64,000 nt of DNA from Cymbomonas tetramitiformis (taxonomy: Eukaryota; Chlorophyta; Pyramimonadophyceae; Pyramimonadales; Pyramimonadaceae), in contig LGRX02003734.1 of the NCBI GenBank assembly GCA_001247695.2, positions 47,318 to 111,317 of the forward strand, given 5' to 3'. The notes below the pieces were generated by a model. It worked only from the letters and a program-made list of their open reading frames with translations, made no database searches and was not told the origin of the DNA. A program made the translations under genes and the position numbers. Positions 13,011-23,131 of this stretch are shown in pieces. How positions within the stretch are numbered: the first letter of the stretch is position 1; each line of letters starts with the position of its first letter.

Positions 13011-13250
13011 ACATATTTCTTGTATATTTATGTATATCATATTGTCGATCTACTGATGTAAACACCACTATGTCATTTTTATTTCTTTTCGTATCTTATG
13101 ATGACCCAGTTATTCCACTATTTTAAAGATATAATATTTACCCATTCAAGATATGCCGAATATTCTTTTTCATCGTCATTTTCAATATTCAAATCATAGA
13201 TTTGTTTAGTTTTTATATGTGTAGGGGAGTCTTTATGTTTTGAATCCAAA

Positions 13251-13550
13251 TTATGCAAAAAAATGCCCTTTATCGTTTATTGCATTAGTTATGTTTTCAT
13301 ATCCTTTCTTTGTAATTTTTGTTAATATCTTTGTAAATGTAGAATCCATTCTAAAATCACAACCACAATCATTTTTGTCGGGGTTATCTTTAACAATTCT
13401 TGGCTTGACATATATAAGTTCACAAAGAATGTTTTGAGATTCCTCTTCATGCCTTTCTTTGAGTAAATTGCAAAATTTTAAATACTCATCACTTGATAAT
13501 TTTGTTTTAACTTCGTCAACAAGATTTTGGATATCATGTGAAGTAGTCAT
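13251..13550 (-). CDS. Small hypothetical protein of the virus-like element (99 aa)
   Basis: An intact 99-aa ORF (starts MTTSHDIQNLVDEVKTKL) with a helical, charged N-terminal half and a C-terminal part containing CGCDF. It lies 70 bp downstream of the second fibre gene on the same strand and shares its AT-rich composition. I do not recognise the family. Confidence 0.45.
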   Translation of the reverse strand: MTTSHDIQNLVDEVKTKLSSDEYLKFCNLLKERHEEESQNILCELIYVKPRIVKDNPDKNDCGCDFRMDSTFTKILTKITKKGYENITNAINDKGHFFA

Positions 13551-13619
13551 TCTTGCTTTGTTTACCCTACTTAGTTACACTCTTTAGGTGGATTTTATCT
13601 TCATTTTTATTCATTTTAT

Positions 13620-14490
13620 TCATTTATTCATTTTTATAAAATTATTCTCGTCAACGTATAAACAACCTAACGGTAATGTTGAAGCATCAGTCGTAACTGG
13701 GAATTTATCAACTTGAAAGATAAATATAGTTTTATTTCTCGCTTGGTCTGGATCAGCCTCTAAAAAGAAAAAACTAAAACCCAAATCCCCGTTTGGTAAT
13801 GTGTTATTCATGGAATTGGCACCGATCACAGATGCAGAATCATTAGTTTTATATAATATAATATCATTTGTTGATTTATTATTGACAGATGTAACCGATT
13901 GTAAATTTGGCGTTTGTACTGATGTGCCAAGATCAATCGCTTTGATAACATTGTTGTCCCATACCAAGACTTCTTGATTTGGAACAGATGCTATTGTTGT
14001 CGGTTTCGACTTTACTTCCAATGCCGTTTCAGCTTGAATAGTAGTTGCTGCTACGTTACGAGCTCCAATAATATCACCAGACATGTTAATTCTGAAAAAC
14101 TTATTATCTAACCTATCAGGTTTCTTTTGCATTTGTACTAGATATATAGTTTCAGCATTTGTAAGGTCAACGTCGGCGGTATTGACATCTATGTATGTTG
14201 AATTATTAGATCTGTCTCCTCCCATTAGTAAAATGTCTTGAGAACCGAGTTTCGCAATTAATTCCGTTTTACCATACAACAGTGAAGGTCCATCCCCAAC
14301 TGTCAAAGTATCATTGATTGTTGCAGTTTCAGCTATTAATTCATTCTTAACTATTACATTTCCATTTGTTCTTTCAATATTGTCATTTCCAACATTTGTC
14401 CATTTGCTCGATCCACCGTCTGGGGGATTGCCATTAATCGTATCACATGTTAAATTCTTACAAACTAAACTTTGTCCAAAGCTACGTCCG
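13620..14490 (-). pseudogene. Fibre-like virion protein, 5' end displaced by an insertion
   Basis: About 290 codons of viral sequence. The N-terminal part (SFGQSLVCKNLTCDTING) resembles the beginnings of the neighbouring virion proteins (MSAFGSNLIVTEINGKE). Later there is LQSVTSVNNKSTNDI, the repeat style seen in phage and viral tail-fibre shafts, and a C-terminal YVDENNFIK. The open frame runs back to 14534, but sequence upstream of about 14488 belongs to an inserted block. The likely original start codon is at 17900, on the far side of the insertion, next to the second copy of a 14-bp direct repeat. Even with the insert ignored, a frame offset remains at that junction, so the gene is dead or has changed its start. 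Confidence 0.55.
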
Positions 14491-14534
14491 GAAATTTGGA
14501 GGTTGTTGGACCAACGTAAAAAAGAGTTGTACAA

Positions 14535-15130
14535 CGCCTACGTTGATCTACGATCTTCACCATCGACAACGTTGGTACATGAGGCTGTATATCAACGCTA
14601 AATCAACGAGTATGTTGATTGAATATTGATCTACTGCCATGTTGGATCGATGTCGGTCAGCATCAACGTTGGTCTACGGTCTTTACCATCGACAACGTTG
14701 GTACACGAGGCTGTAGATCAACGCTAAATCAACGAGTATGTTGATTGAATATTGATCTACTACCATGTTGGATCGATGTCGGTCAGCATCAACGTTGATC
14801 TACGATCTTTACCATCGCCGACGTTGACCAACGTGCCGTTTATGTAAGCGTTGGAATACGTTGTGTCGACGCCTACGTGCTGCCTATATTGCTCTACACC
14901 AACATGTCTCCGATATATATTCGACGGTCACATTGACTCAGCATTGGCCCGACCTCCACGTTGATATACGATCTTTACCATCACCGACGTTGACCAACGT
15001 GCCGTTGATACACGCATTGGGCAACGTTGACTCGACGCCTACGTGTTGTCTACACCGTTATACACCAACGCACTTTCAACGTAGTTTCAACGTAGTTTCA
15101 ACGTAGTTTCAACGTAGTTTCAACGTTCAC
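14535..15130. repeat. Minisatellite with ~126-bp and 11-bp periods
   Basis: Units beginning ACGTTGATCTACGATCTT recur at about 14540, 14667 and 14792, with a diverged unit near 14959. The words CAACGTTGG and CAACG recur throughout. An 11-bp TTTCAACGTAG unit is repeated four to five times at 15070-15125. Confidence 0.85.
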
Positions 15131-16645
15131 ATCGACTCAACATCGACCCGACATCCACGTCAATCTACGATACACATACACACGCACGGGGCAGGCTTTG
15201 ATTTAAGGCATTACAACACTATTCACAATAACGATGATATATACCATATTAACATGCAAGGCCATGTGAGTATTGTAGTCCTATATTCATTTAGTCGACT
15301 AAAAAATAAGGTTTTTCTACATTACACAAAGTCACTTTAACAATACTCGCATATGGATACCATTTAAATTGATCTGTCCGGAATCGGAAGTTTGCAATTA
15401 TACTTCTATAGCCCTCCATGCATCATGGTGTCCTTCAAGTACTTCCTGAAACCACAGGAACTTGTCAACACGTAAATACCCAATACATGTGTGACATGCA
15501 CCGGATGCACATTGTACTCTCATGTAGCCACAAGTAGTCTCGTCATCACCAGCAAAAGCGATAAAGTTGCAGCATGTACGAATATATAGGTGGGGTGTTC
15601 ACAGTTAGGTGATTCAGTGAATGACTGAGCGAGAGTGTACGTTTGTGCATGCAACTTAATAAATACGAAGGGTGCGTGTAAGTGTATGTACGTCGGCCAG
15701 CGGTATCGCGTACGAGAGGGTGTGTGGACAATTAGCTCGTGGTGAATATGTTGCTTAGACTATCAATCAGTCAATCATTTGCTCAATAATCAGTCAGCAG
15801 TATATAGTCAGGGAGTTGGTCAATCACGAACCATCCAGTCGCCCAAACAATAGTCCCGTTCTTGATTGACTGAATGACTCATCCATTCACTCACATGCCC
15901 ACTCAATTAATCTATTAAGTCAATCTTGCGATCTTAATCACTCTGTCATTACCTCACCAATAATTACGTGTGCAATCTTAAGTAATTTGTGTGATGCTCT
16001 TAAGTCACTGCATTCTTAAGAATTTACTCATGCAACCTGAAGGCATTCATGCTAGCTTCAGTCGCTAATCTATCTAATCTTGGCTCCTTTGTGTGATTAT
16101 AAGTATATCAACAGAATCGGTCAGTGAGCATCACAACAATCATTGTACCATCATAAACTTGTGGAATCTTAAGTCGCTTTGTCGGTATCTCATCAATCAC
16201 TCATAATGATATCATCAGTCACGCATGCCATCTTAAGTAACACACCGTCTTTAGTTAGCAATGTAATTTTGAATTATTCATGCCATCTTACATCACTCTG
16301 TATGCGTATCATTAGACACTCAATATTGCATGCGTACAATCTCGAGTAACTCGTGCAATATTGAGTCATTATTGTGATGCAATATCAACTTGCTCAATCA
16401 TCTCATCGGTCTCTCATAAAAGCTTGCTCGGATATTATGCCCTTCACGCAATCTTATATAAGTCACTCTGTCGGCGCATATTGCATCAAGGTATCATCAT
16501 TCATTCAAGTCGTGATATCTGAAGTTCATGGCCACACATACAATTACAAGTAAACCAAAGTTACTTACTCATCAGTCATGCGGTTCTAAGTTATACATGT
16601 GTATGATGGTCTAAGTTGGCACATACCTTATGTGTCCCATAATAA
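15131..16645. other. No recognisable feature inside the inserted block
   Basis: Sequence rich in TCAATCA/AATCTTAAGT words (15770-16500), repeated imperfectly, which suggests degenerate satellite DNA. No ORF with a recognisable motif. Confidence 0.4.
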
Positions 16646-16993
16646 TTATTCCACTTCTTGATGGTCCACCAGTTCTAATGTTGGGCTGCTCATTAATTTC
16701 ACCGCTTTTTGTATTTTACAAAATTCAGTTCGCAAATACTCCGTGTGTTGAGATTTGTTTGAAGTGCAAGTCATTTTTTTAGCGTAACTACTAAGATCAC
16801 AACCATGCAACGCTGCATAAATTATCAATATGACAAATGCCACCATTGAGCTCGTCAAAGTGCCGTCCAAAGTTTGAAGATCATATGTCATCTGTAAAAT
16901 TGTGGCAGTTTCATGTGTGCCCATGGGGTCCTCAGCTTCGTCTTCCATAGCGGGAACACAACGAAAGCGGTCACCTATCACAACAAAAAGCAC
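16646..16993 (-). CDS. Unassigned ORF, 115 aa
   Basis: One open frame with an acidic N-terminal segment, a central hydrophobic stretch (SSMVAFVILIIYAALHG) that could be one membrane helix, and a basic C-terminal part. It lies inside the inserted block beside the microsatellite array. No homology is recognised, and it may be chance coding. Confidence 0.2.
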   Translation of the reverse strand: MLFVVIGDRFRCVPAMEDEAEDPMGTHETATILQMTYDLQTLDGTLTSSMVAFVILIIYAALHGCDLSSYAKKMTCTSNKSQHTEYLRTEFCKIQKAVKLMSSPTLELVDHQEVE

Positions 16994-17004
16994 AAAAATG
17001 CGCA

Positions 17005-17370
17005 GTTCATTTCTCTATATGATGTGTTTGATGAAATGGTGGTGGTGGGGTCAGCACATTAATATATATATGTACGGTTGTGGGGGAACTCGGCTCAGCA
17101 TGTGAATAAATGCATAGTATTCGGTATACACATGCGCAGCTCATTTCTCTATATGATGTGTTTGATGAGATGGTGGTGGTGGTGGGGTCAGCACATCAAG
17201 TATACATACATACATATATACACACACACACACAACGTATATATATGGTTGTGGGGGGACTCAGCTCAGTATGTAGATAAATGCATAGTATTCGGTATAC
17301 ACTTGCGCAACTCATTTCTCTATACGATGTGTTTGATGAGATGGGGGTGGTGGTGGGGTCAGCACATCAA

Positions 17371-17405
<35 letters not shown>

Positions 17406-17826
17406 ACGTATATACGTATATGGTTGTGGGGGGACTCAGCTCAGTATGTAGATAAATGCATAGTATTCGGTATACACATGCGCAACTCATTTCTCTATAC
17501 GATGTGTTTGATGAGATGATGGTGGTGGGGTCAGCACATCATCAATATATATATCTACATATATATGGTTGTGGGGGGGGCTCAGCTCAGCATGTAAATA
17601 AATGCAATGTAGTATTATACAAATGGACAGCTCATTTCTCTATATGATGTGTTTGATGAGATGGTGGTGGTTGGGTCAGCACATTAATATATATATGTAC
17701 GGTTGTGGGGGAACTCGGCTCAGCATGTGAATAAATGCATAGTATTCGGTATACACTTGCGCAACTCATTTCTCTATATGATGTGTTTGATGAGATGGTG
17801 GTGGTGGTGGGGTCAGCACATCATCA

Positions 17827-17859
<33 letters not shown>

Positions 17860-17880
17860 ACGTATATATATATGGTTGTG
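17005..17880. repeat. Variable-length tandem array with CA/TA microsatellites, six units
   Basis: The block TCATTTCTCTATATGATGTGTTTGATGA, followed by a GGTGGTGG tract, GGGTCAGCACATCA, a (CA)n/(TA)n tract and GGTTGTGGGGG, recurs at about 17007, 17131, 17311, 17487, 17630 and 17765. Unit length varies (about 125-180 bp), mainly through the dinucleotide tract. Most apparent ORFs here are translations of this array. Confidence 0.9.
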
Positions 17881-17900
17881 GTCCAAAGCTACGTACTCAT

Positions 17901-17920
17901 CTGTCTATAGTATAATTATG
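17901..17920 (-). promoter_or_regulatory. AT-rich leader with ATACTATA-like motif (displaced fibre start)
   Basis: Read on the minus strand, TATACTATAGACAG immediately precedes an ATG at 17900. The same kind of short leader precedes the other virus-type ORFs. See the entries at 19779 and 23106. Confidence 0.4.
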
Positions 17921-19778
17921 TAAAATAATTGAATCCTGGGCTTACCCAAATCAATACACCGCCACCCGCACCTGCCACTTTTGATTCCATAGCTGTTCCG
18001 ATATATGAATCGCCCGCTGTGATCTGAGCACTATTGATTTCCCCACCTACTATGCATTTCACACGTTGGCCCTTCACATACGTATTATCTGTAGCAGCGG
18101 CATTTCTACATGTGGTGAAACCGCGTCCGATCAACACGAAACAACTCTGAGATGCAGCACTGTCTTGAATACAGACATCGATGGGTGTGCAGTTTTGGTT
18201 ACTTTGAGTATACGAGTTATTGAATGGTTGAACTCCATTCACGGTGTTTATTCCATCATCATCAAACATGACAATCGTTGAAGCCGTAATCGTATTGGCG
18301 GTATTATTAACAAATGTAAATACATCGCCGGTGAATCTCAATGGATTTGCTGGAAGGGTGGTATTAGCGTACGCTTTCGTAATGAGTGTCAAAGGTACGC
18401 CTGATAGTGTGAGTGAGTTGGTTGAACTTGGATAAGCGTAATTCAACGAGTTACTTAAAATAACAGACGCAGAATTTAATTCATCCAATTCCGCAATTGA
18501 ACCGGTATTTCCCACCGCCAATACTTGAGATAAACTCGGAATACCGCCGCCACTTGAAACAGGACCGTATCGCACCTCATTGGATGCTGTGTCATAATGC
18601 AACATTTGTGACTCGCTTGCTGGATCAGGACTGACCCTGATAGGTCTGATATAAAAACTACTTGCGACACCGGCATTTAATTCTACCCCGCTCGCGTTCA
18701 AAACGATTGTGTTATCGGTGTTAACCGCACTCTGAGCAGAGTTTTGTCCTGCCAAAGCACCTATGTTTATGGAACTTTCACCGGCTGTATATTCACCTGC
18801 ATATTTTCCATTCAGCTCCAAATACTTACGCAGCAATGTTCACTGCTGCATCTTTGCAGTTAACCTGACCACAGTCGTCGCCTATAGACACGACGTAGTC
18901 ACCACAATTACTATTACACGAACCGGAACCAATTGCAATCGTATCATTACTTGTTGTATTGTTAATAGATAATGCATTGCGGCCGATCGCGATAGAACGG
19001 TCTCCAATGTGGTCGGCGTTTGTATACCCTTGAGTCTGCTCACCGATACTAACTTTCCCAAATCCACCAGAGCCACTTTCAATTCTAAGATTATTCCCAC
19101 TAAGTTTTTCTTGATTGACAATCATGGTACCTGTACCTGTATATGAAACATCGGCAATTGTCGTCGTGCTTCCTTGATCAGTGACCGATTGTAGATTCTG
19201 ATTTGCCCCGGACGGCAGGTTTTGGAGCAAAGAACCGTCTCCACGATATTTACCTGTAGTCAATGTTAGATCACCGGTATTGAGTACAAGTGGACCGTCG
19301 TTTATCAATACCCCACTGCCGAGAGGCTCTATATTGATTGTTGTCTGCAAGCATGTTATCTCGTTGACGCCCGTTTCGCCTATCTTAACTCGTGTTTGTT
19401 CCACAGGACCAAAGCTTTTAATCTCGAAAGAAGCATCTAAATCATCAAGACCTGCTGAAAACTTATATTTGATTTAGACGCTGGGTTGTTTAACACGTAG
19501 TCTGCAAATTTTATGGAAGTGTGCACCTTTAACGATCCATCTGTCAACAAGGACATTTGTTCTCGTTCATTCAATGGGTCTTGAGTATCTATGAATTTGA
19601 TATCGTTTTGATAGCGTATGTCTGACCCGATATGCATGGTCTCAAGCGGCGATTCAACGCTGCCTATCGCTTGACAAACAACCGTTTCGCAAGTGAGAGT
19701 ATCAGTTGGACCTGGGGCTGGCACGTATTCTTTGCCGTTAATTTCTGTTACAATTAAATTGGAACCAAAAGCTGACAT
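17916..19778 (-). pseudogene. Long fibre/spike-like virion protein broken by frameshifts
   Basis: Three consecutive open frames (19778-19437, 19404-18826, 18836-17916) read as one protein of roughly 620 residues with frameshifts near 19440-19460 and near 18830. The start (MSAFGSNLIVTEINGKE) is shared in style with neighbouring virion proteins. The middle has the shaft-type repeat NLQSVTDQGSTTT and SIAIG/TIAIG/SINIG repeats like those in trimeric fibre heads, continuing across the second frameshift. The C-terminal third has MLHYDTASNEVRYG, similar to a motif common in viral fibre tails. The likely role is virion attachment. The breaks may be real decay or sequencing errors. Confidence 0.6.
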
Positions 19779-19803
19779 TATATATAATATAGTATTTGAT
19801 AAT
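19779..19803 (-). promoter_or_regulatory. AT-rich leader with ATACTATA-like motif (long fibre gene)
   Basis: On the minus strand, AAATACTATATTATATATA ends directly at the ATG at 19778 and fills the whole 25-bp gap from the upstream stop codon. Comparable leaders precede the ORFs starting at 23105, 22906, 21873, 20514 and 20175. Confidence 0.45.
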
Positions 19804-20175
19804 TTACGGTGGAGGAGGTGGGGGTAGTTTCATAAATATTTGTGCAGGTAGAGTATCTGCAGTCCGATAACCATACAATCCATTTAATGGAACTACATCG
19901 TTAGCTGGTGGTGTATTAGCCGCTCCAGTCACAATCGGAAGATTTTCTATTCTAAATTTGCTTAGCTTTCCCGCCATGTTGAAATCTGCAATACCGGGGT
20001 CCCCGCTTTGGCTTGCATCAAAATTAAAAATAGCTTCAGTTCCTAACAAATCAATTTGAGTTCTTGCTTCCGGTACATTACCATTTCTACCATCACGACC
20101 GATTGTCATTCCTTTACCATAGAAATCGGCTGCCGTAACTTTTGTTGCATTTAATTCATTACCAAATGAGCTCAT
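19804..20175 (-). CDS. Small virion-like protein (123 aa)
   Basis: Intact ORF starting MSSFGNELNATKVTAADFYG, with the same opening pattern (MSxFGxxL..T) as the adjacent long fibre gene. It ends in a poly-proline tail (KLPPPPPP). It contains GLYGYRTADTLPAQIF and looks like a short paralogue or minor fibre component. It lies 18 bp from the next ORF. The function is inferred from position and N-terminus only. Confidence 0.45.
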   Translation of the reverse strand: MSSFGNELNATKVTAADFYGKGMTIGRDGRNGNVPEARTQIDLLGTEAIFNFDASQSGDPGIADFNMAGKLSKFRIENLPIVTGAANTPPANDVVPLNGLYGYRTADTLPAQIFMKLPPPPPP

Positions 20176-20193
20176 TACTTATTATACATTATG

Positions 20194-20514
20194 CTATGAA
20201 AAAAACAGAGGTACAGGTTGCAACAATCGACTATTTAATGGATGCTCCATCGGGAAATGGAACATTTCCATTTCTTTGGACACTTTTTGATTGTGCCCTA
20301 AAGTATAACTTTTGTATCCCGCCAAAGGATGAACGTTGCTTATCCTGAATGGTGGATATGTGATGTCATTGATTGTTTTACACGGGAGTTGTTGCATCAT
20401 AACCGGTCTAAAACCTGACATTTGAAACATCGTCGCGGTGTGAATTTGTTTGTCCACGTTCGGTCCTACATCTTTTATCATGTTGTACCCAACCAATCCT
20501 GGTTGTTGAGCCAT
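20194..20514 (-). CDS. Small hypothetical protein of the virus-like element (106 aa)
   Basis: Intact ORF (starts MAQQPGLVGYNMIKDVGPNV), with no signal peptide or membrane segment and rich in Met, Pro and Gln. It sits directly downstream of the capsid-like gene with a 23-bp gap, suggesting a minor virion component. I do not recognise the family. Confidence 0.4.
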   Translation of the reverse strand: MAQQPGLVGYNMIKDVGPNVDKQIHTATMFQMSGFRPVMMQQLPCKTINDITYPPFRISNVHPLAGYKSYTLGHNQKVSKEMEMFHFPMEHPLNSRLLQPVPLFFS

Positions 20515-20537
20515 GTTTGTATACTATTAACCGCTTT

Positions 20538-21873
20538 TTAAAATACCGTTTCGATTACACGGTTTTGACCAATACGAAGAACGGCTGTCGTTTCGCAAAT
20601 AATCATTACCTCGTTACTGCTTGTCAGACCTACCGTTTGTGAAGCGTCAGCTGGTTGTGCGACATGAGTTTGAAAATAGACGGAACTGTTCAAACCCCGA
20701 GAATCCAATCCTGTCATACTGCGGACACCCATTTCTGATGGAAGATTTAAACGTACCATAGGAATGAACTGATTGTTGAGCCAATCGTCGTAACTGTTAT
20801 TTTTACAACCCGACAACGTTCCGTAATTGTCAGCTTTACCGATGGTCAAGAGATTGAATGCAGCAAGAGGATCGACTCTATAGTTAGGAACGAACAGGTT
20901 ATTCAAGTTAAATTGTAGAGCACCTAAATGACCAGCTGAAAATCTAAAGTAAGACGGGAGGTAAGCTGTACCACAGGTGTTTTCCAATTTGATAAGTCCT
21001 AAAGGTTTATCCCGATAATCCCCTGGACGTTGAACAGCATATATGTCATCAATACACTGTGAACTCAAAGAGAATCGCGTACTTTTGTCCATCGTAGAGG
21101 CCCCTTCAAAAAAACGAAAAATAGTTCTTATACGGAATTTCCAAAAAACCGTCACGCAATTTTGATTCCACGGCGGCATCGTAGACACCTGAACTGAAAG
21201 TGATTGTTTCTACGGTAAAGTAAAGGTCGTCTAATAAAAAGTCCCCTTGTGGTATTAAAGTCTGTTGGGCTTTTTCCGTGAGATCGTCTTCAGGTGGATT
21301 ACCTTGGACAAACGTTCCTAACACCTCAGGCCCATGCAAATACAATCTGATTTGAACTGGAGGAAGAAGACTTGTATCGATATAACTGGGCTCGGCTTCT
21401 CCTAATATGCTGAGCCAGGTATTCAAGATGTATGGACGTGGTGTGGCATAGAAATTGTCAGCAACATTGATTTCTTGATTTTTGAGAACACGTTGATAAG
21501 TCATTTCTTTACTGAGTGTTGTTTTGATAGTGTCGAGAACGGTTGCTACTGTGCTGTAACTTTGAAAACCAGTGGTCAACTGCTGCCCTCCTGCGAAGAC
21601 CTCACAGCGAGAGATGAGCTTTTCAAGTCCGTTGGGAAGCGTAACAATTAAATTTTTAGCTGTAGTGTCCGTATATGCTATAGGAGTTCTGCACGAACCT
21701 TTGCAATGCATACTGAGACTTTTCATATTAACGATGGAATTGACAGGCAGATTCAAAGTTATAGTTGAATACCTTGATGCTTTAGTGAGATTTGTCGTTT
21801 CTAATCTGAAGTAATTAGTTGAATACGAATTCATTTTCGATAAGCCGTAGGCCAATGACATGGGAAGGCTCAT
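20538..21873 (-). pseudogene. Major-capsid-like protein with a frameshift
   Basis: The first frame (21873-21106, 255 codons) starts MSLPMSLAYGLSKMNS. It contains the beta-rich stretch STITLNLPVNSIVNMKSL and SYIDTSLLPPVQIRLYLHGP, a pattern typical of double-jelly-roll capsid proteins of polinton-like viruses. It stops at TTT TGA (21108-21106), at the end of a seven-T run. The frame entered by skipping one T continues for 189 codons to 20538 and completes a beta-rich capsid-sized protein (about 444 residues in all). Either an indel has broken the gene or a +1 shift at the stop is used. Given the lesions elsewhere, decay is more likely. The gene sits between the penton-like gene and the small virion genes, as expected for a capsid gene. 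Confidence 0.6.
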
Positions 21874-21895
21874 TCTTGTATATATATTATAAAGA

Positions 21896-22906
21896 TTATA
21901 AAATATCTGAGAGACCAGCAGGTGCCAATTCTTCGACCTTGATGCTATTAGAATAATTTACGCTGCCGTCGCTAGCTGAAGTAGGGGACGCTAATGGTAC
22001 AAGTCGGGCTTTACTGTCAGTCAAGGTGATTCTAAAGGAAGTGAATTGTGATCCTGAAACTTCGATGACAAAGTTGTCGTTTGGATCTATGTATCTTATG
22101 AAATCTGTCGTTGTGTCACTTGGCAATAACATTTTCGCCCAGATATCAGAACTGATCATTTCGTTAGTATTTGTAAAAGTAGAAAGATTGGTTGATTCTA
22201 TATTGTGTGTAGGGAGAGCTGTTATCCTAAGATACAATGCATCGTTAGTTTGAATGTTGCATGGATATATTGAATTTCTTTGTTCATTAGGCATTAAATT
22301 ATTTGAATCAAACAAGTCTATAAGATCAGATATCTCTCTTAAACCAGCTGTGCTTCTATTGACACGCCCGCCCAAAATTTGATCGACGTCGTTGTATTTT
22401 CCAGCAATAGAAACTGAATATAAGGCATTTTGTAGGTTACTTCCAGGTATAGCTTGAAAATCCCCGCTGACGCTAAACGATACAAGTTTGATAGTGGGCT
22501 GAGCTGGTGATAATGTTATACGAAATTTGTTTTGGAAATTTTGAACATTTCCGCCATCGTAAGTAACGGTTACTGAAGTGATGGTTGTTGAAGTGGCACC
22601 GATAGCCTTCATTAATTCAGTTTCTAACAAAGATGTAATTTGACTTAACTCTGTATAATTTGCATAACGTATTTTCACTTCCGTTAAAGTATGATTTACC
22701 GTATCACCCACATAGAAGATGCCATTTGTTTCGTTAATACTATACCATGTCTTTGCACAAGAGAAAGTATTCAAAGTTAATCTCAATTTCGATTCCACTC
22801 GATAATTTGTCAACTGAGTTGGTACGTTCATCTGTAGAACTCGTGCATCTCCATTACTATTGTCTTCCGAAGACAAGAATAGTGTTCTTGTGCTAATTAC
22901 GCTCAT
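21896..22906 (-). CDS. Putative penton/minor capsid protein (336 aa)
   Basis: Intact ORF starting MSVISTRTLFLSSEDNSNGD, predominantly beta-type with few charged helices. The stretch WYSINETNGIFYVGDT followed by NYTELSQITSLLETELMKA resembles the pattern of viral vertex or attachment jelly-roll proteins. Its position directly upstream of the capsid gene fits a penton. Its start overlaps the end of the 70-aa ORF by 14 bp, as in compact viral genomes. The alternative is another structural protein of unknown role. Confidence 0.4.
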   Translation of the reverse strand: MSVISTRTLFLSSEDNSNGDARVLQMNVPTQLTNYRVESKLRLTLNTFSCAKTWYSINETNGIFYVGDTVNHTLTEVKIRYANYTELSQITSLLETELMKAIGATSTTITSVTVTYDGGNVQNFQNKFRITLSPAQPTIKLVSFSVSGDFQAIPGSNLQNALYSVSIAGKYNDVDQILGGRVNRSTAGLREISDLIDLFDSNNLMPNEQRNSIYPCNIQTNDALYLRITALPTHNIESTNLSTFTNTNEMISSDIWAKMLLPSDTTTDFIRYIDPNDNFVIEVSGSQFTSFRITLTDSKARLVPLASPTSASDGSVNYSNSIKVEELAPAGLSDIL

Positions 22907-23105
22907 CTATATTAATATAACAATTATCTTTTATGGAATCAATAGTATCCCGATCTAAAGGAATTGGTTCTTCAATGTTTCCAGTACAAAGGTCATCGTA
23001 AAATTCAGGACGTTTGATATAATCATCTACAAGCAATTCTACATGAGCTTCTTTAATATCGGGGTATTGAAGTTTGGCCAATCGTATCAATTCTTCACGG
23101 TCCAT
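22893..23105 (-). CDS. Small hypothetical protein of the virus-like element (70 aa)
   Basis: Acidic, helical 70-aa ORF (starts MDREELIRLAKLQYPDIKEA) between the polymerase and penton-like genes. It overlaps the latter by 14 bp and is preceded by the AT-rich leader. Not recognised. Confidence 0.45.
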   Translation of the reverse strand: MDREELIRLAKLQYPDIKEAHVELLVDDYIKRPEFYDDLCTGNIEEPIPLDRDTIDSIKDNCYINIDERN

Positions 23106-23131
23106 TGATATAGATTATAGTATTATTATTT
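23106..23131 (-). promoter_or_regulatory. AT-rich leader with ATACTATA motif (70-aa ORF)
   Basis: On the minus strand, AATACTATAATCTATATCA runs into the ATG at 23105. The match to the leaders at 19779 and 17901 (shared TACTATA core) suggests a common late-type promoter of the element. Confidence 0.45.

Larger units (their letters stand above)
14474..17894. mobile_element. 3.4-kb insertion bounded by 14-bp direct repeats
   Basis: The 14-mer GTCCAAAGCTACGT occurs at 14474-14487 and 17881-17894. On the minus strand, the body of the second fibre gene ends at the first copy, while a start-like ATG preceded by the element's usual AT-rich leader (TATACTATAGACAG) sits beside the second. This is what an insertion with target duplication would leave. 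The interior is non-viral: a minisatellite, a microsatellite-bearing tandem array and no transposase. No terminal inverted repeats are evident. A recombination or repair event capturing satellite DNA is as likely as a true transposon. Confidence 0.5.

Noticed and set aside
14535..17880. CRISPR-like array
   Set aside because: Repeat units are long, adjacent and variable, without unique equal-length spacers, and the genome is eukaryotic.
17078..17923. Several plus-strand ORFs (MCLMRWWWWGQH-type)
   Set aside because: Translations of the CA/TA-bearing tandem array, repeated with the array and without codon-like variation.
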